DNA from: Asinibacterium sp. OR53
GTDB taxonomy: Bacteria; Bacteroidota; Bacteroidia; Chitinophagales; Chitinophagaceae
Direction: 5' to 3'
NCBI RefSeq assembly: GCF_000515315.1
Contig: NZ_KI911562.1
Span: 1,198,505 to 1,262,504, forward strand
Length of the DNA: 64,000 nucleotides
Part shown: positions 16,750 to 24,639 of the stretch, in pieces
Layout: each line of letters begins with the position of its first letter
Position numbering within the stretch: the first letter of the stretch is position 1
The notes under the pieces: generated by a model
The model's input: only the letters and a program-made list of their open reading frames with translations
What the model was told of the DNA's origin: nothing
The model's database searches: none
Translations under genes and position numbers: made by a program

Positions 16750-18573
16750 TTAAGTGGGTATAAAACCATATCGACCATCATTTGACTGGGTAAAAATGAT
16801 GTGATTTATTTTTTGTTCGATGTCTGTGGGAGGCTCTTCGTTTTCCATGATGATCACCTGTTCAATTTCACTGGCCACAATATAGCGATAGAAATCCATT
16901 GCCATATCTATCGGAATGTCTTCGTTGTCTGCATCGGGTTTCCGGTATGTCACCAATGGTGAGTCAATTATGGAAACAGGCATACCGTGTCTTTCCGTTA
17001 CGAGTTGGTGAAGCGCTATTACAAACGCTGCGTATACTATGGCACGAAAACCTTTGCCGCTTAATTCTCTGTCCTGCCCAGCTATCAGGAAGTCAAGTGT
17101 GGATTCATTGAAAGAGACATTCGTTAGCCCCGGATATTTTAAGGCACCCAAAACTTTCTTAACCTGTTCACATAACGGATAGATAAATGATGATAACGAT
17201 TCTGCGTTGCCATCTTTTGAAGACTTCCTTCGTTTTGAAATAGTGCTTGCAATGGCATCCCTTGAGCTAAGTAGTTCTAACTTTCGCTGCTGTAGCGACT
17301 CATATTTTTTAAGTCGATTGCTAGTGATTTGAAGCTGTGCTATCTGTGCCAGGTTGTTGTTGATCTTGCTTGTTACAACTTCTTCCAACTCTTTATCGGT
17401 TTCTACGATTTGTGCCTGATAACCTTTAATGTTATTGTCACATTCTGCAATCTCACCTGAAAGCAATGCCTGTGATTCGGTTAGCTCACGGCGCAAAAAG
17501 TCAAGTTTCTGTAGCTCAATCGAACATGCATTCAGGACTTCAGACAAGTCGATTTCACTACCTTTGTCATCCAGCACCGAGTTGCATACCGGGCAATGCT
17601 TCTCGCCGCCGTTTGTTTCATTCAACATCTGGCACGCTTCAATAGTGCCTTGTAAACGAAGTGCATCTGATTCATACTGGGCAGCCAGAATTGTACTTCG
17701 TGCCTGTGTCAGTTGAAAATCGCTTTTGATATTGGACTCTTTGATAGAGGTTGCTTCCAGTACATTCTTTTTTTGAGTAAGCTGATCATTGATGCTGGAG
17801 AGATTTTTTAACTCCTCATTCAACGAACTGATAGATTGCTCGATCTTTTTTAGCTGATCATCTTCATAATCTGTTATTCCAATGGCATTAATTTGACGAT
17901 CTGATTCATCAATCAACTCTTGTAGCATTTCGATTTTCCCTTTGCGGTGTTTGATCTCGTCTTTGGAAAGTGCTTCGATCAATGCTTCATCGTCATTGCC
18001 AGTAACCAAGAACTTGATTACGCTTTTTTCTGCAGTCTCGGTTGTATATTGACCCGTTACCAACGGAGACTTGTCCGTGATGATGCGAACCTCGTCGATC
18101 AGTTGAAGTTTGCGTAAATCGCTGAAAGAAAGCCCTCTTTTTTTGCCGGTGGCGTTGATCTTGATCTGCTTATTCGAGATGCCGCAAAGATTCAGCAAGA
18201 AAGCTGAAATATTCTCTGTGTTTTTGTCATCGTGCTTCCTATGCAATGCCTGGTGCTGACGATTATTTCCTATGGCATCTATGGCACATTCAAACAAATG
18301 AAAATCCCCGCCTCGCAGATCTGATTTCAATGTCAGGATGCGATCGTCGTGAGTTAGAATTTCCAGATAGCAGTGCGAATAGTTGGAAGCAACGGGGATA
18401 CTTTTTGGGCGTTGAGAGCTACCTAGCATGTAATTAATGCACTGGAAGATATACGTCTTTCCAGTATTGGAAGGCCCTGAAATTACATTGAGCCCTCTGC
18501 TGAATTTAACAAAGGCAGGAGGCATCATTGGCCCCATCAATCTCAGTTCTGTAATTATGAATCCGTTTTTCAT
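16750..18573 (-). CDS. ABC-3C system SMC-like ATPase (DUF3732)
   Basis: The 607-residue ATPase has Walker A GPSNTGKT at 33-40, a central coiled coil (about 205-300 and 345-450) with a zinc-hook-like CPVC at 327-330, and a C-terminal lobe containing GKGFRAIVYAAFVIALHQL and SIIDSPL in the Walker B area. This is the layout of SMC/Rad50-like ABC ATPases with a DUF3732 C-terminus, the NTPase of ABC three-component (ABC-3C) conflict systems. It is the third gene of a leftward operon; its start codon abuts the last base of the middle-component gene. It would couple ATP hydrolysis on nucleic acid to control of the nuclease encoded upstream. Confidence 0.88.
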   Translation of the reverse strand: MKNGFIITELRLMGPMMPPAFVKFSRGLNVISGPSNTGKTYIFQCINYMLGSSQRPKSIPVASNYSHCYLEILTHDDRILTLKSDLRGGDFHLFECAIDAIGNNRQHQALHRKHDDKNTENISAFLLNLCGISNKQIKINATGKKRGLSFSDLRKLQLIDEVRIITDKSPLVTGQYTTETAEKSVIKFLVTGNDDEALIEALSKDEIKHRKGKIEMLQELIDESDRQINAIGITDYEDDQLKKIEQSISSLNEELKNLSSINDQLTQKKNVLEATSIKESNIKSDFQLTQARSTILAAQYESDALRLQGTIEACQMLNETNGGEKHCPVCNSVLDDKGSEIDLSEVLNACSIELQKLDFLRRELTESQALLSGEIAECDNNIKGYQAQIVETDKELEEVVTSKINNNLAQIAQLQITSNRLKKYESLQQRKLELLSSRDAIASTISKRRKSSKDGNAESLSSFIYPLCEQVKKVLGALKYPGLTNVSFNESTLDFLIAGQDRELSGKGFRAIVYAAFVIALHQLVTERHGMPVSIIDSPLVTYRKPDADNEDIPIDMAMDFYRYIVASEIEQVIIMENEEPPTDIEQKINHIIFTQSNDGRYGFIPT

Positions 18574-19043
18574 TAGCGCAATACTTGAAAAAGAAAATCG
18601 GTTGCCTGTTGTTTTATCATTTTTTCAAGTTCCGTTTTTGAGTTGGAACTAATTGTGTGTTTAATCCACGTGGAACGTACATGTAGTCTTTTGCAGTATT
18701 CAGAACCCATGCTGTCAATAAACGGCGCGGACTCTTCCGTTGCACTATACTCGATGCCGGTCTGTAGGTAGCATTTGTGAACCAGATGTTTTGCATACAG
18801 TAGATTCAAACCCTCTTCTATAATCGCCCGATGTACATAAATTTCACCTCCGCGATTGGGTGTTGCAGCATGCAGGCTAGGCATGTTCTTGTCAAAATCG
18901 CCGCTGTGCACGCAGAGGTAATCGAGGCATACGAGATAATCCAGATCGAACGTCCTAGGATAGCAATAGGTAAGGATAAACAGGGAACGTAATCCGGTTT
19001 CTATTCTATTATTGAAAGGGTATATGGCTGTCATTTTATCCAT
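18573..19043 (-). CDS. ABC-3C system middle component (MC2-like)
   Basis: The 156-residue protein shows the middle-component pattern: FNNRIETGLRSLFILTYCYP, then LDYLVCLDYLCVHSGDF, SLHAATPNRGGEIYVHRAII and EEGLNLLYAKHLV. Middle components of ABC-3C systems are small helical proteins, thought to bridge the ATPase and the effector-bearing third component. It overlaps the upstream nuclease gene by 13 bp and directly abuts the ATPase gene, giving the canonical three-gene order. Confidence 0.85.
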   Translation of the reverse strand: MDKMTAIYPFNNRIETGLRSLFILTYCYPRTFDLDYLVCLDYLCVHSGDFDKNMPSLHAATPNRGGEIYVHRAIIEEGLNLLYAKHLVHKCYLQTGIEYSATEESAPFIDSMGSEYCKRLHVRSTWIKHTISSNSKTELEKMIKQQATDFLFQVLR

Positions 19044-20083
19044 TGGTATTTGCTCTCATTGCATAATTGGTGGCAGATACCGATTTTGTCTTTTTGTATA
19101 CTTACGTCTTTTAACGGGTTCGAACTGATCTGTACCAAACTCGCCTGCAACTCTACCGCTTTTACTTTTGCATAACCGTTAGAATGGATTTCTTCAAAAA
19201 TATTAACGGTGCCATCGTAAATCTCGGTTTGAAAACATTCGAAAGTCCCAGGTGGCAAACTGTCTCTATACAGGTTGCGGAGTTGCTCTGCGTGGTGGAA
19301 AGAAATCCTGGCCCGCTTAAAATGAGATGCATAGTTATAAGGTAGCTCTGTAACATCGTTGAACTGGCCTGAACAATCTGATTCATAAGCTTTTAACAGC
19401 TGGTTGACATATGTGGACTCAGTCTTTTGAATAGTAGCAGGAATATCTTTTTCGTCAATGACTGGTCGTGGGGGCAATCCCCCACCAAATCTTGTTAGGT
19501 GGTTTGCGTGTTTTTTGTGCTCTTCAATGATATCCTTTATTAAGGCTTTTGTAAAGATGGAAAAGTCGAACGTGTTAAAATAGGCCAACAGCTCACCATT
19601 GAGTTCTACCTTTTCTGTTACGGTGATATTTTCCTCGCATTTATCTTTCCAAGCAGCGGCAAACTGCTTTTTTAATTCAGCCGGATCATTTAAGAGGGAC
19701 GATAGCTTGGTGCCACAACCTTTTGGGGCAGTGAAATAATATTTTCTGGGAACAGAATAGTCTTTCTTAAAAGTGTAATAAATGAGTTTACCCATTTCAA
19801 CCCAAACATCAGAAGGGGTCAATGGATTCTTGTAGTGCTTGCATTGGTAACAATCCCAGGTATGATCCGCAGTAATGTCATCAGCAGTTTTGGCAACTAC
19901 GTCCCTTCCTTTGTCGCCTGCCCCGGCTAATCGTTCGACCGATTTGTAAGTGGTTTTTTTTACATCTAGCCACTCTTCAATAAATGATTCCCACTCATCT
20001 GGAGTGAAAATCTCAACTCTTTTGACCGGCAAAATGTGCTGACCAAAGTTTATGTTTTGAGATGTGGCAAGCGGACTACTCAA
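19031..20083 (-). CDS. ABC-3C C-terminal-domain protein with restriction-endonuclease-like N-terminus
   Basis: The 350-residue protein combines an N-terminal PD-(D/E)XK nuclease-like domain (GAGDKGRDVVAK, then WDCYQCKHYK, the D...QxK catalytic pattern of Mrr-like enzymes) with an all-alpha C-terminal region (about 215-350) matching the conserved ABC-3C C-terminal domain. It is the first gene of the leftward operon. In these systems the ATPase is thought to sense invading DNA and unleash the effector; here DNA cleavage is the inferred outcome. The start is the first Met, preceded by AT-rich DNA with a palindrome. Confidence 0.85.
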   Translation of the reverse strand: MSSPLATSQNINFGQHILPVKRVEIFTPDEWESFIEEWLDVKKTTYKSVERLAGAGDKGRDVVAKTADDITADHTWDCYQCKHYKNPLTPSDVWVEMGKLIYYTFKKDYSVPRKYYFTAPKGCGTKLSSLLNDPAELKKQFAAAWKDKCEENITVTEKVELNGELLAYFNTFDFSIFTKALIKDIIEEHKKHANHLTRFGGGLPPRPVIDEKDIPATIQKTESTYVNQLLKAYESDCSGQFNDVTELPYNYASHFKRARISFHHAEQLRNLYRDSLPPGTFECFQTEIYDGTVNIFEEIHSNGYAKVKAVELQASLVQISSNPLKDVSIQKDKIGICHQLCNESKYQWIK

Positions 20084-20142
20084 ACAGTTGGTTTTAAGGG
20101 CAAAATATGTAAAATTACTATTATTTCATAATTCGTTAGCAG

Positions 20143-20159
20143 CATTTAAATTTTAAATG
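20143..20159. promoter_or_regulatory. Palindrome between two divergent defence units
   Basis: CATTTAAA and TTTAAATG form a perfect 8-bp dyad around one central T, midway between the ABC-3C operon and the deaminase gene. AT-rich palindromes occur by chance in such DNA, so the operator role is tentative. The interval 20084-20312 otherwise shows no ORF; in known AvcID systems the 5' region encodes an inhibitory RNA, so this stretch is a candidate for one. Confidence 0.35.
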
Positions 20160-20312
20160 ATTGGTTATTATGCTCCCAAGGGGCTGTCAATAGGAGGGAG
20201 ATTTCGATACTGCTTTGAAATACAAAACAAAGTATTATTTTCATATATCCCCTACGTGTCTGTTAAAGAGTTTTACAAATTAACCTCAATTTCTTAATAA
20301 CTATTTTCTGTT

Positions 20313-21908
20313 ATGCTTGCTAAAAAACTAACTCAAGCATCAGTAGATGATGCGAAACGAACTGAAATAACAATAAGCACCAAGGCAAAAATCCGAAATA
20401 CTTATACGGAAGAGTTAATATTTGCTGTATGTGCTCCCATAGGCTCTTTGCGTGAGCCTGTCATTGCTAAAATTGAGTCTCTTCTCAAAGACAATTATGG
20501 TTATGAGGTAAAGCGTTTAAAGCTCAGTAACTATATAAATACTTATTTCCGAGATATGCCACAAGAGAAAGCAGGAGAGACAAAAGCTTATACTATGTTG
20601 ATGAACAAGATACAAGGCGGTAATGAACTTAGACGAAAGTTTGGGGCACAAATAATGGCAGAACTTGCAATCAACGATATACATCTTAGCCGACATGATG
20701 AACAGGAGCCTAAGCCCATCGAACAATTGAGAAGTAGGCGATGGTGCTTCATTATCGATTCAATAAAGAATAAGGAAGAGTTAGAATTATTGCGAGAGTT
20801 GTATCGAGATATATTTTATTTCTTCAGCATCTTTTCTCCATTAGACGAGAGAAAGAAAAACCTGCTTCAGAAAAACCTATCAAACGACGAAGTAAACAAC
20901 ATTATAAATACAGATCAATATGAAAATATTCAATATGGTCAAAACGTAAGAAATACCTTTGTTGAAGGAGACTTTTTTATGCGTGTGTCTTCTGAAAATA
21001 TTGACAATTTAAGCGACAAGGTATCGCGTTATCTAAATATAATTTTCGAGAGTCAGATAATAACCCCAACGCCAGATGAAATCGCAATGTATGAAGCTCA
21101 ATCCGCAGCGGGAAATTCGGCGTGTCTATCACGTCAGGTTGGTGCTTCAATAACAAACCAAAAGGGTGAGGTAATCTCAAGAGGTTGGAATGACGTTCCA
21201 AAGTATGGCGGCAACCTTTATTCAGAGAGTGATTTGCATGATAATCGATGCAAATTGTGGGGGTATTGTAGTAATGATCGTACAAAAGATATTCTCGCCG
21301 ATGATATACTAGATGCAATAGTATTAAATGAGGAGGTAGTTGGATCTCTACTTAATGGAGTAAAAATAGGCAAAGAACACCAAATATATCAGCTTCTAAG
21401 AAAAATCATTCGCAAGAATACCAAGGTGAAAGATTTGATCGAGTTTTCACGAGCTGTGCACGCAGAAATGCATGCCATAATAATTGGCAGTCAATTGGCA
21501 GGAAGCAAAATGATCGGCGGAAAGCTCTTTTGCACAACTTATCCATGTCATAATTGTGCTCGTCATATTGTTGTTGCAGGCATACAGGAAATTTACTACA
21601 TTGAACCTTATATAAAAAGTTTGTCGATGCCATTGCATTATGATTCGTTGACAGAGAGTGAGGGTGTTCAAGAGAACGGAAAAGAAAAAGTTAAGATTTT
21701 AATGTATGATGGCGTTGCTCCCCGTAGGTATTTGGAATTCTTTTTAATGAACAGACCTCGGAAAGATGTGGACGGTAAGCTGATCAGTGAATTTGGAGAC
21801 TATTATAATCCAAAATCTCAATTATCTTTGCAAGCCTTACCAACTTTAGAACAACAAGCAATACATTCTTTAACAGAGAAAAATTTTTTTGGCAATGAAG
21901 CAAAATGA
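20313..21908 (+). CDS. Anti-phage dCTP/dCMP deaminase (AvcD-like)
   Basis: The 531-residue protein has an N-terminal P-loop-kinase-like domain (IFAVCAPIGSLREPVIAKIE, about 36-55, where the usual GK[ST] is missing) and a C-terminal zinc deaminase domain with H383-A-E385 and P411-C-H-N-C415. This two-domain layout is that of AvcD and other anti-phage deoxycytidylate deaminases, which deplete dCTP/dCMP during infection. The extra cysteines around NRCKLWGYC (311-319) are typical of dCMP-deaminase-like members. A 57-codon frame overlaps its 3' end. It is divergent from the ABC-3C operon. Confidence 0.85.
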   Translation: MLAKKLTQASVDDAKRTEITISTKAKIRNTYTEELIFAVCAPIGSLREPVIAKIESLLKDNYGYEVKRLKLSNYINTYFRDMPQEKAGETKAYTMLMNKIQGGNELRRKFGAQIMAELAINDIHLSRHDEQEPKPIEQLRSRRWCFIIDSIKNKEELELLRELYRDIFYFFSIFSPLDERKKNLLQKNLSNDEVNNIINTDQYENIQYGQNVRNTFVEGDFFMRVSSENIDNLSDKVSRYLNIIFESQIITPTPDEIAMYEAQSAAGNSACLSRQVGASITNQKGEVISRGWNDVPKYGGNLYSESDLHDNRCKLWGYCSNDRTKDILADDILDAIVLNEEVVGSLLNGVKIGKEHQIYQLLRKIIRKNTKVKDLIEFSRAVHAEMHAIIIGSQLAGSKMIGGKLFCTTYPCHNCARHIVVAGIQEIYYIEPYIKSLSMPLHYDSLTESEGVQENGKEKVKILMYDGVAPRRYLEFFLMNRPRKDVDGKLISEFGDYYNPKSQLSLQALPTLEQQAIHSLTEKNFFGNEAK

Positions 21909-22068
21909 AAACAACAGCAAACATTCATCTTTGGCTCATGCAAAAGAACAGGATAGGTCAAGGCATGTTCATGTTGGTGAAGCCAAGGTTGTTAATCTCG
22001 AGTTGTACAAACAAGATAAGAAGCTTAAATTAATGGATAAAATCGTTAAAACTACAAGATCGTTTTAA
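21895..22068 (+). CDS. 57-residue charged protein overlapping the deaminase gene
   Basis: An ATG at 21895, 14 bases before the deaminase stop ends, opens a frame of 57 codons: MKQNENNSKHSSLAHAKEQD at the start and KLMDKIVKTTRSF at the end. It is hydrophilic and lysine-rich with no recognised domain. The overlap implies translational coupling, so the product could be a partner or inhibitor of the deaminase. The short length and lack of homology evidence keep the call uncertain. Confidence 0.45.
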   Translation: MKQNENNSKHSSLAHAKEQDRSRHVHVGEAKVVNLELYKQDKKLKLMDKIVKTTRSF

Positions 22069-22162
22069 ACACTAACCATATTTTGATATAAGAAGATGGC
22101 GTTGAATAGAATCGTAGCTATCTTGTTAATAGCTGCTCATTATTGGAATTAAAGAATTCTGT

Positions 22163-22193
22163 TAAATAAAAAGCCCACTATTAGTGGGCTTTT
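22163..22193 (-). terminator. Terminator of tRNA-Arg (works in both directions)
   Basis: AAGCCCAC (22171-22178) and GTGGGCTT (22184-22191) form a perfect 8-bp stem with a 5-base loop, starting 4 bases beyond the 3' end of the tRNA. On the minus strand the stem is followed by a T run (complement of 22163-22174), as for a rho-independent terminator. Confidence 0.8.
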
Positions 22194-22194
22194 G

Positions 22195-22266
22195 TAGTCC
22201 CGACAAGAATCGAACTTGTATCTAAAGTTTAGGAAACTTCTATTCTATCCATTGAACTACGGGACC
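22195..22266 (-). tRNA. tRNA-Arg (anticodon CCT)
   Basis: The minus strand folds as a 72-nt cloverleaf: acceptor GGTCCCG with CGGGACT (one G-U pair), D arm GTTC/GAAT, anticodon stem GAAGT/ACTTT with loop TTCCTAA giving anticodon CCT (reads AGG), and T arm ACAAG-TTCGATT-CTTGT. The CCA end is not encoded. It stands at the right edge of the accessory zone 11-22 kb, a common location for integrated islands, but I found no second copy of its 3' end. Confidence 0.93.
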
Positions 22267-22385
22267 AAACCTGCTGAAACACAATACCATCCGGTTTCAG
22301 CGGCTGCAAAAATAATGGATTATCTTATTCACAGGGAGATAATGTACGAATTAACCGACGATTACGTAATTTGAGGTCTAAACCT

Positions 22386-22862
22386 ATGGGAATGAACCGT
22401 AACTATCTGCTCACTATGCTCCTGGCATTACTGGTTGCAGGCTGCTGCACGCAATCCGCCACCGCCCAGGACAATCGCGCTAAAGCCAATATCAACCACC
22501 TGGCCATTTTCGTGGTAGACCTGCAAAAATCAGGCAACTTCTACCAGAACATCATTGGCCTCGACACCATCTCCGAACCCTTCCACGATGGCAAACACAT
22601 CTGGATGCGCATTGGTCCGCACAGCGCCCTCCACATCATCCAGGGAGCGGATGCGCCCATCAAACATTTTAAGAACAACCATATCTGCTTCAGCGTGCCC
22701 TCGGTAAGGGCTTTTACTGCCAAGCTGAAAGAATACCATATTAAATGGGAAGATGTGTCGGGAAAAGAGGAAGGCATTACCCGCAGGCCCGATGGCATCC
22801 TGCAGATCTGGCTGCAAGACCCAGATGGGTACTGGATCGAGATCAATGATGATAGATCATAA
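22386..22862 (+). CDS. Exported VOC-fold lipoprotein
   Basis: From the ATG at 22386 (22392 is also possible) the protein begins with a hydrophobic signal ending LLVAGC, a lipobox, followed by a VOC/glyoxalase domain: NINHLAIFVVDLQKSGNFYQ, LHIIQGADAPIKHFKNNHIC and LQIWLQDPDGYWIEINDD. The histidines and terminal glutamate fit the VOC metal site. Its lipidation suggests a periplasmic or outer-membrane location, unusual for glyoxalases but common in Bacteroidota. A TTG at 22371 extends the frame by five codons without adding signal-like sequence. Confidence 0.82.
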   Translation: MGMNRNYLLTMLLALLVAGCCTQSATAQDNRAKANINHLAIFVVDLQKSGNFYQNIIGLDTISEPFHDGKHIWMRIGPHSALHIIQGADAPIKHFKNNHICFSVPSVRAFTAKLKEYHIKWEDVSGKEEGITRRPDGILQIWLQDPDGYWIEINDDRS

Positions 22863-22883
22863 ATTAATTGCTGAAAATTTAAT

Positions 22884-22948
22884 GAGATCCCTCGGCTACC
22901 CCTTCGACTCACTTCGTTCGCTCAGGATGACGTTGCTCGGGATGACGG
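22884..22948. repeat. Dispersed intergenic repeat, half copy
   Basis: The segment GAGATCCCTCGGCT ... CCCTTCGACTC ... CTCAGGATGACG ... CTCGGGATGACGG is closely similar to the reverse complement of 46553-46619. It lies between two genes on the same strand. It looks like a short non-autonomous element or REP-like sequence scattered in this genome; no transposase is nearby. Confidence 0.75.
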
Positions 22949-22981
22949 AAGTATTATATCTTTGCAGCCTCAAAATGGACT

Positions 22982-23635
22982 ATGAAGTTTTATAATATCA
23001 TCATCAAATACCGTTTCTGGCTGAGTTTGTTGCTATTGGTAGTGGCTGTAGTGCTCAATGTTACCGGAACCGGATTCTGGCCCACTTTCCCCTTGTATTT
23101 CGTAGCCGTAATAGGCCTGTTCAGCCATTTCTTCATTGGTCCGCTGCGCCTCATACAGGAACCCATGGAACAAGGCAATATTGAAGAAGTAGAAAGAATA
23201 CTCAATACCATCTGGTTTCCCGGCCTGCTGTTCAAACCCGTACGCTCTACCTATTACACCATCAAGGGTAACCTGGCCATGATGAAGCAGGACTTCGACA
23301 CCGCCGAAAAACACCTGAAGAAAAGTACCGAGCTCGGCGCACCCATGCCCGAAGCCGAAGGCGCCAATAAACTGCAACTGGGCATGATGGCCATGCAACG
23401 TGGCGACCTGAAACAAGGCGAATCCTATATCCGCGCCGCCATCCGCGCCGGTATACCCGATAAAGAAAGCGAAGCAGTAGCTTACCTGAGCATGTGCCAG
23501 ATATTCATGAACAAGCGTGAGTTCCGCGCCGCCAAAGATTTCTTCCGCAAAGCCAAAGCCTGCAAACCCACCACCAAACAGGTGCTCGACCAAATTAAAG
23601 AAATTGAAAAGTATATTTCCAGGATGCCTGGCTAA
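22982..23635 (+). CDS. Membrane-anchored TPR-like protein
   Basis: The 217-residue protein has two N-terminal membrane segments (about 11-27 and 33-50) followed by a cytoplasmic helical part with tetratricopeptide-like repeats: YYTIKGNLAMMKQDFDTAEK, LQLGMMAMQRGDLKQGESYI and LSMCQIFMNKREFRAAKDFF. Such proteins are scaffolds with no inherent catalytic function. The next gene starts 24 bases after its stop, so they may be cotranscribed. No partner function can be read from the neighbours. Confidence 0.8.
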   Translation: MKFYNIIIKYRFWLSLLLLVVAVVLNVTGTGFWPTFPLYFVAVIGLFSHFFIGPLRLIQEPMEQGNIEEVERILNTIWFPGLLFKPVRSTYYTIKGNLAMMKQDFDTAEKHLKKSTELGAPMPEAEGANKLQLGMMAMQRGDLKQGESYIRAAIRAGIPDKESEAVAYLSMCQIFMNKREFRAAKDFFRKAKACKPTTKQVLDQIKEIEKYISRMPG

Positions 23636-23659
23636 AAGATAAGGCTTACCTTTCCATCA

Positions 23660-24061
23660 GTGAAAAAAGCGCTCATCATAATCACCCTGGTATTGTTCTC
23701 ATTATCCACCCTGGTAATGCCCTATGCCAATTACGATGATGTAACATCCCTCCAGGCAGTCTATCACAACTGCCTCAACATGGATGGCGACACCAATTTT
23801 GTGGAATTTATAGCCGAAAACTTTTTATCGGCCGGCATGGCACTGGAAAATGACAAGGAAGACCAACCGCCACAGCCCAAACACCCGGATGATACCAACC
23901 TGGTCGTTCAAATACAAACCGGCACCCTTTACCAACAGCCGGTTACCGAGATCACCCTGGAACAACCCCTTGTTCCTGCAACGCTGGTACCCGTTACCAA
24001 CACAGATTACATTCCCCAGGATTATCGCCCCGGTATATTTCATCCCCCGGCTCACGCATAA
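23660..24061 (+). CDS. Hypothetical exported protein, 133 residues
   Basis: A GTG start (23660) gives MKKALIIITLVLFSLSTLVM, a signal peptide, then a short mature part without recognised domain but rich in Pro and Gln (DKEDQPPQPKHPDD) and ending YRPGIFHPPAHA. The terminal HPPAHA could bind metal. It lies between the TPR-like gene and the PepSY-like gene, upstream of a TonB-dependent receptor on the same strand; a link to uptake at the envelope is only suggested by position. Confidence 0.6.
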   Translation: MKKALIIITLVLFSLSTLVMPYANYDDVTSLQAVYHNCLNMDGDTNFVEFIAENFLSAGMALENDKEDQPPQPKHPDDTNLVVQIQTGTLYQQPVTEITLEQPLVPATLVPVTNTDYIPQDYRPGIFHPPAHA

Positions 24062-24148
24062 GTAAGTCCCTTTACTCGTATTAAAAATGCCACCGGCAAC
24101 ATCGCCGTGCGGTAGCTTATTATTTATTTCAACTAATACAATCAGATC

Positions 24149-24574
24149 ATGAAAAATATTTTTTCAATGATGCTCATATACATGGGCCTCATTACCGTTG
24201 CGTTTGCACAAAACACCAAACCAACCGAAGCGGCGGAGAAAGCATTCCGCCAGCAATTCCCCAACGCCAAAGAAGTGAAGTGGGATAAAGAAAACAAGCA
24301 CGAATATGAGGCATCATTTGTGCTGGATAGCAAAAAAGGATCAGCCAATTTCTCCGCTTCGGGAGAATGGCTGGAAACCGAAATGGCCATCCCGCAAAGC
24401 GCCGCACCACAAGCTGTACTGGATGGGTTTAAAAAAGCGCACACTGACGCCACCATTGCAGCAATCTATAAAATAGAAACCAAAAATGGACAACACTATT
24501 TTGAGATCGAATACAAGGTGAAAGGCGGAAAAACCAAAGAAGCCAAACTGGCTTCCGATGGTAAACTGATGTAA
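24149..24574 (+). CDS. PepSY-like exported protein
   Basis: The 141-residue protein has a signal peptide (MKNIFSMMLIYMGLITVAFA) and two PepSY-like units, EAAEKAFRQQFPNAKEVKWD with its strands and PQAVLDGFKKAHTDATIAAI with IETKNGQHYFEIEYKVKG. These are the alpha-beta repeats of the Bacteroidota PepSY-like family (formerly DUF2874), periplasmic proteins of unknown, possibly inhibitory or chaperone, function. It precedes a TonB-dependent receptor gene by 65 bp, separated by a strong hairpin. Confidence 0.8.
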   Translation: MKNIFSMMLIYMGLITVAFAQNTKPTEAAEKAFRQQFPNAKEVKWDKENKHEYEASFVLDSKKGSANFSASGEWLETEMAIPQSAAPQAVLDGFKKAHTDATIAAIYKIETKNGQHYFEIEYKVKGGKTKEAKLASDGKLM

Positions 24575-24580
24575 ATAAAC

Positions 24581-24620
24581 GGCCCTCGCTTGTAACGAAC
24601 AAGCCGTGACAGCGGGGGCC
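24581..24620 (+). terminator. Compound hairpin between the PepSY-like and TonB-receptor genes
   Basis: GGCCCTCGC and GCGGGGGCC pair (one G-U) around an inner CTTGT/ACAAG hairpin. There is no clear T run, so it may be a weak terminator, an mRNA end stabiliser or an attenuator that lowers expression of the receptor relative to the upstream gene. Confidence 0.45.
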
Positions 24621-24639
24621 TTATCAAATTGAATGAGCA

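Noticed and set aside
22195..22266. tRNA-Arg 3' end as attachment site for the 11-22 kb accessory zone
   Set aside because: I looked for a second copy of the 3' end (AGTCCCGACAAG) at the left side of the zone and did not see one; no integrase is present.
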